Below are positions 51,856-59,553 of a stretch of DNA of 59,553 bases, in pieces. Each line of letters begins with the position of its first letter. The stretch's first letter is position 1. The position numbers and the translations under genes are program-made. The notes beneath the pieces were generated by a model. It saw only the letters and a program-made list of their open reading frames with translations, did no database searches and was not told where the DNA came from. Source of the DNA: Rhodocyclaceae bacterium UBA1310 (GTDB lineage: Bacteria > Pseudomonadota > Gammaproteobacteria > Burkholderiales > Rhodocyclaceae); contig DBTS01000118.1 in the NCBI GenBank assembly GCA_002307175.1, forward strand, positions 1 to 59,553, in the 5' to 3' direction.

Positions 51856-54800
51856 TGCGCAGCTCCGGCCTGTGGCAGCGCCGCTTTCTGCTGGCGGTAT
51901 TCCTCGATGCCGAGGTTGCGCAGTTTCGAGGCGCGGCCGCCTTCGTTATGCACAAAACCGACACTGGAGACAAAGGGCTCAATGATGTGGATCTTCTGCA
52001 GTGGAGTAACGATGAGCAGTTGCAGGTTGAGCTGGCGGAAAAGCCGCAGGCCGTATTGAGCCGATTCGTCGGAGCCTCGCCCGAAGGCCTCGTCGATCAC
52101 CACGAAGCGGAAGGAACGCGAGCGCACGGCGCCCCATTCGAGGCCAAACTGGTAGGCCAGACTGGCGGCGAGAATGGTGTAGGCAAGCTTCTCTTTCTGC
52201 CCGCCGGATTTGCCGCCGGAATCAGAGTAGTGCTCGTGCTCGGTATCGTCCTCGCGCCAGCGCTCGCTGGCCGCGAAGAGGAACCAGTTGCGCACATCGG
52301 TTACCTTGGCCGTCCAGCGCCGATCCTGCTCGGTGAGCCCATCGCGGCCACGGAAGCGGTCGATGATGGCTTTCACCTGCATGAATTTGATTTCGGAATA
52401 TTGCTCGTCTTCGGAGCCTGTCACTGCACCTTCAGTGCAGGCGCGCAGTTCCTGCTGGAAGTCGCGCAGCTCGGCATCCGGGCTGGGCTGTGATTCGAGC
52501 ACGATGTAGCGGCCGGGATTGTAATCAATCTCACCCAGCGACTTGTTGATCTGGGCAATGCGCTCCTTGATAGTTTCGCGCTCACGGGCCAGCTGGGCGT
52601 TGAAATTGGCTATCTCGTTGATGGTGTTGACGTTGAGCAGTTCCTTGAAACGGGCCACGAAACGCGGCAGATCATCACGCCTGAGCTGGGCAAGAAGATT
52701 CTCGTATTCGAAAGCGGCTTCCAGGCTGGCATCGAAATCGGCAGCCTCAAGCTTGAAGGATTCCTTGAAGGCAGCCATGGCCTTGATGATCCGGTCTGCC
52801 AGCGTGCGGATCTTGCGATCCACGTCATCAATTTTCTTGTCCTGCAGATGCTTGCGGACTTCCTGCTCGCGGTTATCACAGGATTCCACCGACAAAGTAT
52901 GCTCGCCCAGCGCATCAATGCGGATGGCATCCAGCGCCGTAATGATCGCTTCGGAGAGTTCGGCTTCGCGCACGGTCTGTTCGGTCAGCTCGCGCAAGGC
53001 CAGTGCATCGCTGCGCTTTTGCTCGGCCTTTGAGCGCTCGTTGTGGGCGGCAAAGAACTTCTCCTCGGTCTCATGGTGCGCCTGCAGCAGTTCGCGCAGG
53101 CGCTCGTTGAGCTGGCGAAGGATGTCGGAGGCCGCTTCAAGCGTCTTGCGCTCGTCTTCAAGGCGGGCGATCTGCGCGGCCACACTGGCCCAGTCGACCT
53201 CTTCGAAGCCGGTGAATTCTTCCAGGCGCAGCAGCGCATCAAGACGGGTGCGCAGGGCACGGCGTTCGGCATCAATGCCGGCAATCCGCTCACCGAGCGC
53301 CGCCACGCGTGCTTCAAGCTGGCTGCGCTGGGCTTCCAGCGCAGCCAGCTTGGCGCGATTGCTCCAGCCGAGCACGTAGCGGCTGCGGTCGTCGATGCGG
53401 AAGCGGTCGTCTTTCTCGTGCCGCCCGGTGGGGTCCTTGATCTGGCCGGCAAGTGTGATGGCACGGGTTTCGCGGCGAAACTGATCCTGCGTGGCGCAGC
53501 AGGCGAAATCGAAGCGGTGTGCGAGCTCACGTTCCAGCCAGGCGTAATAAGGCGAATCGGCCTTGAGGGCGAGTTTGCGCACCAGCGAATCGCGGTGCAG
53601 CTCGGGCACTTCGCTGCCCTTGCGCGGGCGCATGTGGAAATACACGAAACGCCCGCCCAGATGGCTGGCCTCCACCCACGCAGCCACCGCCTTGTAGTGC
53701 TCATCCGGCACCAGCAGGGCAAGGCCAAAGCCACGCAGGAGGCGCTCGGCTGCCCCCTCCCAGTCGCGCTCGTCGTCACGCACCTGGATCAGCTCCCCCG
53801 CGAAAGGCATGACTTCTTCATCAAGACCCAGCGCCGCACACAAGGCCGTGCGGATCTGGATCTGCTGCGCATCAATGTTGCTGCGCCGATGCCTGAGGCT
53901 CTCGATCTCGGCACTGAGCTGTTCGTGCTCGATCCGCCCCTGCTGGAATTCGAACGCAATCTCGGATTTGCGGTTTTCCAGATCGCTGTCGCCATTGGCG
54001 AGCGCTTCCCGCAAGCCACCAAGCTGCCCGCGCTGCAGCACAAAGCCGGCGTCATCGCTGGCAGCCACTTCGCCCAGCGCGGCAAGCAGTTCGCCATAGC
54101 GTGCAGCCTTGCTCTGGCGGGCGTCGCGCAGTTGCTGCTGGCGGCGGATCTCGCTGGCGAGGCGCTCCAGTCGGTCGCCGCCATTGTCGTTGATGGCCTG
54201 GCGCAAATCTGCAATCTGCTGGCCCTGCTCTTCACGCAGGCTGCCCCAGCGTTTGGCCTGCGCATCGGAGCGCTGCCAGTCTTCCTCGATGATGCCCAGG
54301 CGCTTGTCCAGCAGCGCAAGCTTGAGCCCGCCGAAATAGGCACGCAGGCTGTCGCGGCACACCCGCAGGTGCGCGGCCTCCGTAACGAACTCGCCATGCC
54401 GCCGGGTATCGGCCACCAGCGGGGTGAGCAGTTCCACCTGCCGCTGCGCCTTGAGCACCGCCTGATGGGCGCGGTTGAGATCGTCGAAATGCCCCACCAG
54501 CGCCTGGATGCGCGGTGCCACCTCGAAGGGTTCGAGCATGTGGCTGCGCACGAAATCGGTGAGGTTGCCCACGGATTTCATCGACACGGTCTGGTGAAAG
54601 AGATCCAGCGCCTGATCATTCTCGATGCCAAAGCGCCGCCGAAACCATGCGGCATACGGCGGAAAAGTGTCATGCAGCTCGGCACCCGACCCTCGCAGGC
54701 GTTTGCGCAGGGTGTTCATGTCAGAGCCGAAATTGGCGAAATCCGCCGCAATCGTCATATCCCGCTCGGCGCCGAGGAAGAAACGCGCTGGCTGACCCTG

Positions 54801-55238
54801 CGCATCCTTCATCCAGAATACCTGGGCAAGGCTCACCGTCTGGTCGTAACCGGCATTATGGAAAACGCCGAGAATCACCGAATAGCTGTTGTGGTCGCGC
54901 AATGACACGGGTCTGGCAGCACCTGTCACTTCATTGCGCTCGGATTTGTAGTGGCCCAGCACGTAGGAGCGCAACGAACGTTCCTTGCTGTCGGCCCCCG
55001 CCGCCTTGTTGTAGGCGATGCGCTGGGTGGGCACGAGCAGCGTGGTGATGGCATCCACCAGGGTGGATTTGCCGGAGCCAATGTCGCCCGTGAGCAAACC
55101 ATTCTTGCCATCGAGCTGCAGCGTCCACACGCGGGCATCAAAGGTGCCCCAGTTGAAGAGTTCCAGGCGCATCAGGCGGAAGCCCGAGAGCGCATCATCG
55201 GCCACGAAATCGAGTTCGAGACTTTGCGCTTCGTTCAT
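51852..55238 (-). CDS. jetC: Wadjet protein JetC (MukB/SMC-like ATPase)
   Basis: The 1128-residue protein has an SMC layout: N-terminal Walker A LLTGDIGSGKSTLVDAITTL (about 48-67), long coiled coils around a hinge-like centre, and a C-terminal ATPase half with signature SDSGGKSGGQKEKLAYTIL and Walker B FVVIDEAFGRGSDES. It is the motor of the JetABC complex that extrudes DNA and senses small plasmids. Start and stop both overlap the neighbours by four bases, so jetB-jetC-jetD are translationally coupled. Confidence 0.96.
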   Translation of the reverse strand: MNEAQSLELDFVADDALSGFRLMRLELFNWGTFDARVWTLQLDGKNGLLTGDIGSGKSTLVDAITTLLVPTQRIAYNKAAGADSKERSLRSYVLGHYKSERNEVTGAARPVSLRDHNSYSVILGVFHNAGYDQTVSLAQVFWMKDAQGQPARFFLGAERDMTIAADFANFGSDMNTLRKRLRGSGAELHDTFPPYAAWFRRRFGIENDQALDLFHQTVSMKSVGNLTDFVRSHMLEPFEVAPRIQALVGHFDDLNRAHQAVLKAQRQVELLTPLVADTRRHGEFVTEAAHLRVCRDSLRAYFGGLKLALLDKRLGIIEEDWQRSDAQAKRWGSLREEQGQQIADLRQAINDNGGDRLERLASEIRRQQQLRDARQSKAARYGELLAALGEVAASDDAGFVLQRGQLGGLREALANGDSDLENRKSEIAFEFQQGRIEHEQLSAEIESLRHRRSNIDAQQIQIRTALCAALGLDEEVMPFAGELIQVRDDERDWEGAAERLLRGFGLALLVPDEHYKAVAAWVEASHLGGRFVYFHMRPRKGSEVPELHRDSLVRKLALKADSPYYAWLERELAHRFDFACCATQDQFRRETRAITLAGQIKDPTGRHEKDDRFRIDDRSRYVLGWSNRAKLAALEAQRSQLEARVAALGERIAGIDAERRALRTRLDALLRLEEFTGFEEVDWASVAAQIARLEDERKTLEAASDILRQLNERLRELLQAHHETEEKFFAAHNERSKAEQKRSDALALRELTEQTVREAELSEAIITALDAIRIDALGEHTLSVESCDNREQEVRKHLQDKKIDDVDRKIRTLADRIIKAMAAFKESFKLEAADFDASLEAAFEYENLLAQLRRDDLPRFVARFKELLNVNTINEIANFNAQLARERETIKERIAQINKSLGEIDYNPGRYIVLESQPSPDAELRDFQQELRACTEGAVTGSEDEQYSEIKFMQVKAIIDRFRGRDGLTEQDRRWTAKVTDVRNWFLFAASERWREDDTEHEHYSDSGGKSGGQKEKLAYTILAASLAYQFGLEWGAVRSRSFRFVVIDEAFGRGSDESAQYGLRLFRQLNLQLLIVTPLQKIHIIEPFVSSVGFVHNEGGRASKLRNLGIEEYRQQKAALPQAGAAQ

Positions 55239-55891
55239 GCCTCTTCCTTCACCACACCGGTCGCCGCGAGCGCCGAGCGGTACACTTCCAGGCGGGCATC
55301 AAAATCAGCCAGCCACTGCGCATCGACGAATGCCTTCAGAATACGCCGCACTTCATAGTTGGCCGGGGCTGCAGCCGTGCCGGCGGGCGCCTTCAACTTG
55401 GCGAGAAAGCCCAGATCCACCACCTTGTTGATGGTGCTCTCGATCTGGTCGATAAGGCGGGCTTCGTTGGAGCCTTCAGGCAGAAACACGCGCACCAGTT
55501 CAACGATTTCATCGCGGCTCAGCACGAGGCGCGTATCGCCACCGCCCGCATCGAATTCAGCCAGTTTCTTGCGCAACAGCGCGAGCAGCAGACTCACGGG
55601 GAAAGAGAGCGGGCGGCGCGCAATCAGGCGTGGCAAGCGCGGCGCAGGATCATCCTCGGCGGGCTCCGGGCGGCTCTTGAGGAAGGCATACCCCTCAGCC
55701 TCGTCGAGCACCAGTTCCAGGTTCAGCACCACCACGTAATCACGCACCTGTGCCTGCAGATCAAGCAGGCCGGCCCACTGGCGTTCATCACCATCGCGAT
55801 ACAGCACCCCCTTGAGCAGCCCGATCAGCAGGGCCGAAAGGCTGGCTGACGCTGCCGGTGCAGCGGGTGTCGCGAAATCATCCTGTTCCAT
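55235..55891 (-). CDS. jetB: Wadjet protein JetB (DUF4194, MukE-like)
   Basis: The 218-residue protein matches the DUF4194 family: SALLIGLLKGVLYRDGDERQ (about 19-38), LARLIARRPLSFPVSLLLAL-like segment (about 88-110) and DEIVELVRVFLPEGSNEARL. Like MukE it would bridge the kleisin JetA and the JetC ATPase. The leader just before its ATG consists of GACAGA repeats instead of a normal Shine-Dalgarno. Confidence 0.92.
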   Translation of the reverse strand: MEQDDFATPAAPAASASLSALLIGLLKGVLYRDGDERQWAGLLDLQAQVRDYVVVLNLELVLDEAEGYAFLKSRPEPAEDDPAPRLPRLIARRPLSFPVSLLLALLRKKLAEFDAGGGDTRLVLSRDEIVELVRVFLPEGSNEARLIDQIESTINKVVDLGFLAKLKAPAGTAAAPANYEVRRILKAFVDAQWLADFDARLEVYRSALAATGVVKEEA

Positions 55892-55892
55892 G

Positions 55893-55910
55893 TCTGTCTC
55901 TGTCTCTGTC
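55893..55910. repeat. Three tandem hexamers GACAGA directly before jetB
   Basis: TCTGTC three times on the plus strand (GACAGA on the coding strand), two bases from the jetB start, followed further upstream by more purine-rich sequence (AGAGAAAGAGAAA). The jetA-jetB gap is 42 bases. Confidence 0.9.
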
Positions 55911-55933
55911 TATTTCTCTTTCTCTGCCCTGCC

Positions 55934-57391
55934 TCAGCGCATGAAGATCACGCGCGGCAGCTGCGCCCGGCGCGAAACTGGCTCGCCCGTATCAGATAGT
56001 GCCTGCCAGGTGATGGTCTCCGCCACGGCCTCATCCACCACGGTACTGAACACATCGCTGCCCAGTTGCAGATACGTCACCAGCTCCGCCAGGCCCTGCT
56101 GCAGCGGCTGTGCGGCAATCAGCTCGCTCAGCGTGACCTGTGCGGCATCCTGCAACGCATGGCGAATATGATGTATCAATTTAGCCTTATCCACCACGAT
56201 CTGCTCGAATAGCGCAGACGGGTCGATATTCTCGTCGCCTGCCTGCAAGGCCAGGCTGGAAATCACCGGCTTGAGCGCAGGCGTAAACAATGGGCGCTCC
56301 ATCGCCAGATCAATGCCGGCCTGCGGCTCGGCAATCTCCATCACCATCCCGGCAGGCGACCCGGCGCGCAGGGCCAGCGCCTTGCTCTCGATGCCATGCA
56401 GGATATCCATGATGCGGCGGTTCTCCAGCCACGCCTGATCATCGAGAAAACGCCGCAACTGCTGCGACAGCGCGGCAACGGTGCGCTGCGTGTGCTCACC
56501 GGCTTCCAGCCAGTCGTAATGCACCCGGCGCGTACGCACATCGGGCTGCATCTCGGTCACCGCCGGCAGCGCCAGCACACGTTCAAGCAGCGCAGTCAGT
56601 TCCTCCTGGCGGCGGCTGGAGAGCAAAAAATCCCAGAAGGCCCGAAAGCTCTTGCCCTGATCGGAATCGGCAATCGCATCGCGCTCACCGAGAATATCTT
56701 CGAGCAGCGCGCCCTTGCTGCCCTCCCACATCGCAATACGCTCGCGCACGCGGCGGTCAAGCTGGCGGAAGTTGTACTCCACCTCTCGGAAATCGGCCAG
56801 CAGCTCGCGCGCACCCTGGGTGAATTGCTGGAAACGGTCTTTCAGCGCCGTATCATCGAGCAGCTGCATATCGCCAGCAGCCACGCGGGCCATCTCGGCA
56901 TCAATCTCGTCGCGCTTGCGCTGCAGCTCGGCCATGCGCCGCTCCGGGTCAGCCTCGGTGCCCTCGCTCATCTGCTTGAGCAGCTCGAAGAGCGTCAGCA
57001 GACGCGATTCAGTGCCCACAAACTGCCGCTCGGAGAGCTGCACCAGCCAGGCGATGGCCTTCTCGGTGGCTGGGGTCAGATCAAACTGCGCCTCATCCGT
57101 GCCGGGCTTATAGAATTTACGTAGCCAGCCCTTGTCCGGCGCAGCCCAATCGGTCAGATATTCCGTGGCAGACTTCGGAAACGCGCGCTCATCATCGAGC
57201 TGCGCGCGCAGTGCATACAGCTCATCTTCCAGCGCCTCGGCAAGATCCGCTGCCGCCATCACCCGCACATTCGGCAGCACGAATACCCGATGCAGAAAAC
57301 TCGCCACCAGCGGCGCATGATCCGAGCGCAACAACCGCCATGCCGGGTGATGGGTACGCAGCGCATCGAGAGTGGAGAAATCGAGAGACAT
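55934..57391 (-). CDS. jetA: Wadjet protein JetA (DUF3375, kleisin-like)
   Basis: The 485-residue protein matches DUF3375: LDALRTHHPAWRLLRSDHAP (about 8-27), FYKPGTDEAQFDLTPATEKA (about 93-112) and VEYNFRQLDRRVRERIAMWE in the middle. It would act as the kleisin that closes the JetC ring. It is the first gene of the operon jetABCD. Start 57391 is taken at the Met of the conserved N-terminus; the 15 extra residues upstream are not conserved and no strong ribosome site is seen. Confidence 0.95.
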   Translation of the reverse strand: MSLDFSTLDALRTHHPAWRLLRSDHAPLVASFLHRVFVLPNVRVMAAADLAEALEDELYALRAQLDDERAFPKSATEYLTDWAAPDKGWLRKFYKPGTDEAQFDLTPATEKAIAWLVQLSERQFVGTESRLLTLFELLKQMSEGTEADPERRMAELQRKRDEIDAEMARVAAGDMQLLDDTALKDRFQQFTQGARELLADFREVEYNFRQLDRRVRERIAMWEGSKGALLEDILGERDAIADSDQGKSFRAFWDFLLSSRRQEELTALLERVLALPAVTEMQPDVRTRRVHYDWLEAGEHTQRTVAALSQQLRRFLDDQAWLENRRIMDILHGIESKALALRAGSPAGMVMEIAEPQAGIDLAMERPLFTPALKPVISSLALQAGDENIDPSALFEQIVVDKAKLIHHIRHALQDAAQVTLSELIAAQPLQQGLAELVTYLQLGSDVFSTVVDEAVAETITWQALSDTGEPVSRRAQLPRVIFMR

Positions 57392-57557
57392 ACACCAAAG
57401 CAGAATAAGGGTTAGCGTCTGATACTGCACAAACATACGCTGGTATCAAACATCCCTTCAAGCATGCCACATCCGCACACATTTGGCTGCAAGGGGCAGC
57501 CATTGCAGGCCAACTCATGCCAGAATTGCCAATCGGCCAATCTACCCGCCCTTCAGC

Positions 57558-58103
57558 ATGATCATCGACCCCGCAGCCGCCCGGCGCTTCATCAAGCATT
57601 ACCAGGATTTCCTCGCGTCCATCACTGATCCAGAGGAAAGCAAAGGAAAACAGATCGTCGAAATCCTGCATCTGGCGCGCGGCCGTTTCGCCGCTGACCG
57701 CAGTCTGTTTGCCACCTGGCGCGCACAGAACGCCCACCGCGATGGCGCAATTCTGGATGCCATCGAATCCATGCAGATCAAGCGCTGGATCTATCTCAAG
57801 GATACCCGCAGCTACTCCGTCTTCCTCAGCCCGGATACCGACAGCGCCTACGCTGTCTATGGCCTCACCCAACGCCTGCGGGACCTCACGGGATACAGTG
57901 GGCTCTCCATCGAAACAGGCCTCTGCCGCATTGGCACGCAATACCTCTGCGACGGGCTCCTCGGTCAAACCGTGCAGTTGGGGCCTGGATACCTGAAAAG
58001 TTTTCGCGCCACCTACGACGCCCTGCGCAAAGACGGCCTCTTCTACCTTACCCCGCAAGACGAAGCGCGGTCTGCTACCCTTGGGGCAGACGGCAAGATG
58101 TGA
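57558..58103 (+). CDS. Conserved-looking protein of unknown function
   Basis: The 181-residue protein starts MIIDPAAARRFIKHYQDFLA and looks soluble and mixed alpha/beta (for example KRWIYLKDTRSYSVFLSPDT; YAVYGLTQRLRDLTGYSGLS). I do not recognise the family. It is divergent from jetA across 166 bases. Its codon use resembles the core genes. It may or may not belong to the defence region. The start at 57558 is the first Met of the folded part; an upstream frame start at 57483 adds residues of low complexity. Confidence 0.75.
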   Translation: MIIDPAAARRFIKHYQDFLASITDPEESKGKQIVEILHLARGRFAADRSLFATWRAQNAHRDGAILDAIESMQIKRWIYLKDTRSYSVFLSPDTDSAYAVYGLTQRLRDLTGYSGLSIETGLCRIGTQYLCDGLLGQTVQLGPGYLKSFRATYDALRKDGLFYLTPQDEARSATLGADGKM

Positions 58104-58454
58104 CGCGGCACGACGAACTGGCGCTGCAGCCGCTTGCCAGCCGGGCTTCAACGACCACGCAAAAACAGGAATGTTAGGCCATGGCCCTACACGCACTGAA
58201 TGTCTTGCTCAATGGGTACCTGAAAGGTCTGGCGGCGCTACTTACCCTCGCGAAAGACCTAACCAGGCGAGCGGTGGGTGGTAGTGTTTGCCGGGGTGTG
58301 GGATGACAGGGCAACCAACTTCGGCCAGCTCGGCCAGATGCAGTGCAGCCGGGAGAAGGCTTTCCGGACGGCCAGCCGGTTGGCGGATAGCTTGCTGTGG
58401 GATTGAACGGTTGGAGACCTGCAGTACCAATCCCGCTTCACATCATTTTTCTAT
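58104..58454. other. Gap before the toxin-antitoxin pair
   Basis: No supported gene. A leftward 62-residue frame (58242-58430, ending PGKHYHPPLAWLGLSRG) reads like the tail of a protein and might be a remnant. The rightward frames are short. Confidence 0.4.
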
Positions 58455-58485
58455 TAGCAATTGCTATTATCCCAATCTGGGATAA
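58455..58485 (+). promoter_or_regulatory. Promoter and palindromic operators of higBA
   Basis: TAGCAATTGCTA (58455-58466) is a perfect 12-base palindrome. TTATCCCA-ATC-TGGGATAA (58467-58485) is a perfect inverted repeat right beside it. An extended -10 (TGCTATTAT, 58462-58470) lies between them, so a repressor on either site would block transcription. HigA-type antitoxins bind such palindromes to control their own operon. Confidence 0.75.
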
Positions 58486-58494
58486 ACTACACGC

Positions 58495-58782
58495 ATGCAC
58501 ATCATCACGAAAACCCGGCTAATGGAGTTCTGGGCGGACTACCCGGATGCGGAAGGCCCGCTCAAGGAATGGCACCGGATCGTGAGCAAGACGAACTTCG
58601 CCGACTTCAATGAATTGAGGGCGACTTTCAGGAGTGCAGACCATGTGGCGCCCTACACGGTTTTCAATATCGGCGGGAACAAATACCGCCTGATCGTGAA
58701 GATGGAGTACCGCTACTGTACGGCGTACATCAGGGCAGTCCTGACGCATACGCAGTACGACAGAAACAAGTGGAAGGAATGA
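58495..58782 (+). CDS. higB: HigB-type toxin (mRNA interferase)
   Basis: The 95-residue protein matches the HigB_toxin family of the RelE superfamily: LMEFWADYPDAEGPLKEWHR (about 9-28), FNIGGNKYRLIVKMEYRY (about 57-74) and the closing YIRAVLTHTQYDRNKWKE, in which His and Tyr near the C-terminus act in ribosome-bound mRNA cleavage. The toxin gene precedes the antitoxin gene, as is typical for hig. No strong Shine-Dalgarno is present; the leader is only about 20 bases. Confidence 0.93.
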   Translation: MHIITKTRLMEFWADYPDAEGPLKEWHRIVSKTNFADFNELRATFRSADHVAPYTVFNIGGNKYRLIVKMEYRYCTAYIRAVLTHTQYDRNKWKE

Positions 58783-58784
58783 AA

Positions 58785-59225
58785 ATGCTGGCAGAATCAA
58801 ATCACCGCAAGATCACCGAAGGCGAAGCCCAGGCAGATCTTGTTGCGGCGTTTTCAAAGCTGCGCGAAATGCTTGGCGTGCTTGTTGTGCGCACCCGGCA
58901 AGATCACGACGCAGCGGCGTTGCTCATGGATGAGATCATGGACATCATCGGGAAAGATGAAAATCACCCACTGCAAGATCTTCTCCACATCCTGGCCAGC
59001 CAGATCGAAGCCTATGAAGATGAGCATGTGCAGATCCCCGATGCCGAGCCACGGGAAGTGCTCCGTTATCTGATGGAAGAGCACGGGCTGAAACAGACCG
59101 ATCTGAGCGACTGCATGCCACAGAATCGTGTTTCCGAAGTATTGAGCGGAGAGCGGAAGATCACCGTGGATGCAGCAAAGAAGCTGGCCCAGCGCTTCAA
59201 AGTATCGACAGACGTTTTCCTGTGA
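58785..59225 (+). CDS. higA: HigA-type antitoxin with C-terminal helix-turn-helix
   Basis: The 146-residue protein has an acidic helical N-terminus and an XRE-type helix-turn-helix at the C-terminus, LKQTDLSDCMPQNRVSEVLS then ERKITVDAAKKLAQRFKVST. It would neutralise HigB and repress the operon through the palindromes upstream of higB. The ATG at 58785 is preferred because GGAAGGA lies six bases before it; ATG 58779, overlapping the higB stop, is possible. A terminator follows. Confidence 0.92.
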   Translation: MLAESNHRKITEGEAQADLVAAFSKLREMLGVLVVRTRQDHDAAALLMDEIMDIIGKDENHPLQDLLHILASQIEAYEDEHVQIPDAEPREVLRYLMEEHGLKQTDLSDCMPQNRVSEVLSGERKITVDAAKKLAQRFKVSTDVFL

Positions 59226-59247
59226 TCTGGATAGCCTGCCCGGCAAG

Positions 59248-59270
59248 AGCCCGCCATGTGCGGGCTTTTT
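59248..59270 (+). terminator. Rho-independent terminator after higA
   Basis: AGCCCGC and GCGGGCT form a seven-pair stem with loop CATGT, followed by five T. Confidence 0.9.
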
Positions 59271-59401
59271 CATATCCGCAAGATCGGCATGCGGCCCGGC
59301 ATCCGCCCCGAGGATTGAGCCCTTCTATCCGCTGCGCAAGTTGTTGCCGTGAGGCCAAACGGCCGCCTTGAAAAAATACTGCTTTTTTATACAGCACACG
59401 C

Positions 59402-59553
59402 ATGGAGATGCGTGTAAAACCCCTTTTCGCAGGTGGCCGCAGGATTACGCGGCCCGATTCGGCTACCTATGTTGGTGTTCTTCAATTGCAGGAAGTCTGG
59501 GTGAGCAAGACTGAGCTACACAAAGCGACGCTGCTCTTGAATCATGGCGGGCA
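59402..59553 (+). CDS. Possible start of a gene cut by the window edge
   Basis: A frame from ATG 59402 (or 59408) stays open to the edge and encodes MEMRVKPLFAGG, later VLQLQEVWVSKTELHKATLL. A GTG at 59501 with AGGAAG upstream is an alternative start. A perfect inverted repeat ACACGCAT-GGAG-ATGCGTGT (59396-59415) covers the first start codon. Too short to identify. Confidence 0.25.
   Translation, partial: MEMRVKPLFAGGRRITRPDSATYVGVLQLQEVWVSKTELHKATLLLNHGG

Noticed and set aside
53043..54905. 620-codon open frame on the plus strand
   Set aside because: It is the antisense shadow of jetC; the jetC frame has all SMC motifs, while this one has none.
1..59553. Riboswitch, ribosomal RNA, phage attachment or replication origin signals
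   Set aside because: I looked for conserved cores and typical repeats but saw none that I could defend.

Overview
The window reads as a chromosomal stretch of a Gram-negative bacterium, most likely a betaproteobacterium (Rhodocyclales or a relative; inferred, not proven). Pointers are a HemP-type hemin uptake protein, the order marR / outer-membrane lipoprotein / emrA / emrB, Wza/Wzc-type polysaccharide export, and GC-rich core genes separated by dispersed palindromic repeats. No phage, plasmid or transposase gene was found.

Layout. 1-0.56 kb: gene-free, with two copies of a short repeat. 0.56-1.7 kb: a protein with a ClpX-type zinc finger, overlapping a nucleotidyltransferase-fold protein. 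1.8-3.2 kb: a leftward operon behind a Fur-box-like site, encoding a small unknown protein, HemP and a second-type (cysteine-free) ribosomal protein S4. 3.7-8.6 kb: a MarR-controlled EmrAB-type tripartite efflux operon. 8.6-9.7 kb: repeats and a MITE-like element. 9.7-13.6 kb: a four-gene operon (HAD-UbiA fusion, GtrA, DprE1-like, DprE2-like) with the gene content of the mycobacterial polyprenyl-phospho-arabinose pathway. 13.6-14.5 kb: tandem palindromic repeats.

14.6-40.1 kb is one long leftward exopolysaccharide locus of the Wzx/Wzy type. It runs from the initiating sugar-phosphate transferase (wcaJ-like, 40.1 kb), through GDP-mannose and GDP-fucose synthesis (manC, gmd, fcl), flippase, polymerase, glycosyltransferases, acyltransferases and an oxidoreductase pair, to an outer-membrane barrel, Wza, a tyrosine autokinase (Wzc) and a PHP-type phosphatase. 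The middle (about 28.7-34.3 kb) is strikingly A+T-rich and ends inside fcl, as expected for a swapped-in serotype cassette. Homopolymeric C/G tracts in and next to these genes suggest phase variation.

40.1-42.6 kb is gene-poor: repeats and the wreck of an Mrr-type restriction endonuclease gene. Then follow tRNA-Gln(CTG), a chemoreceptor, a methyltransferase-TPR-glycosyltransferase fusion, and an Alg8-like membrane glycosyltransferase fused to a beta-helix domain. 50.7-57.4 kb is a complete Wadjet (JetABCD) plasmid-defence operon, followed by an unknown protein and a HigBA toxin-antitoxin pair with its own palindromic operators. The right edge may cut into a further gene.
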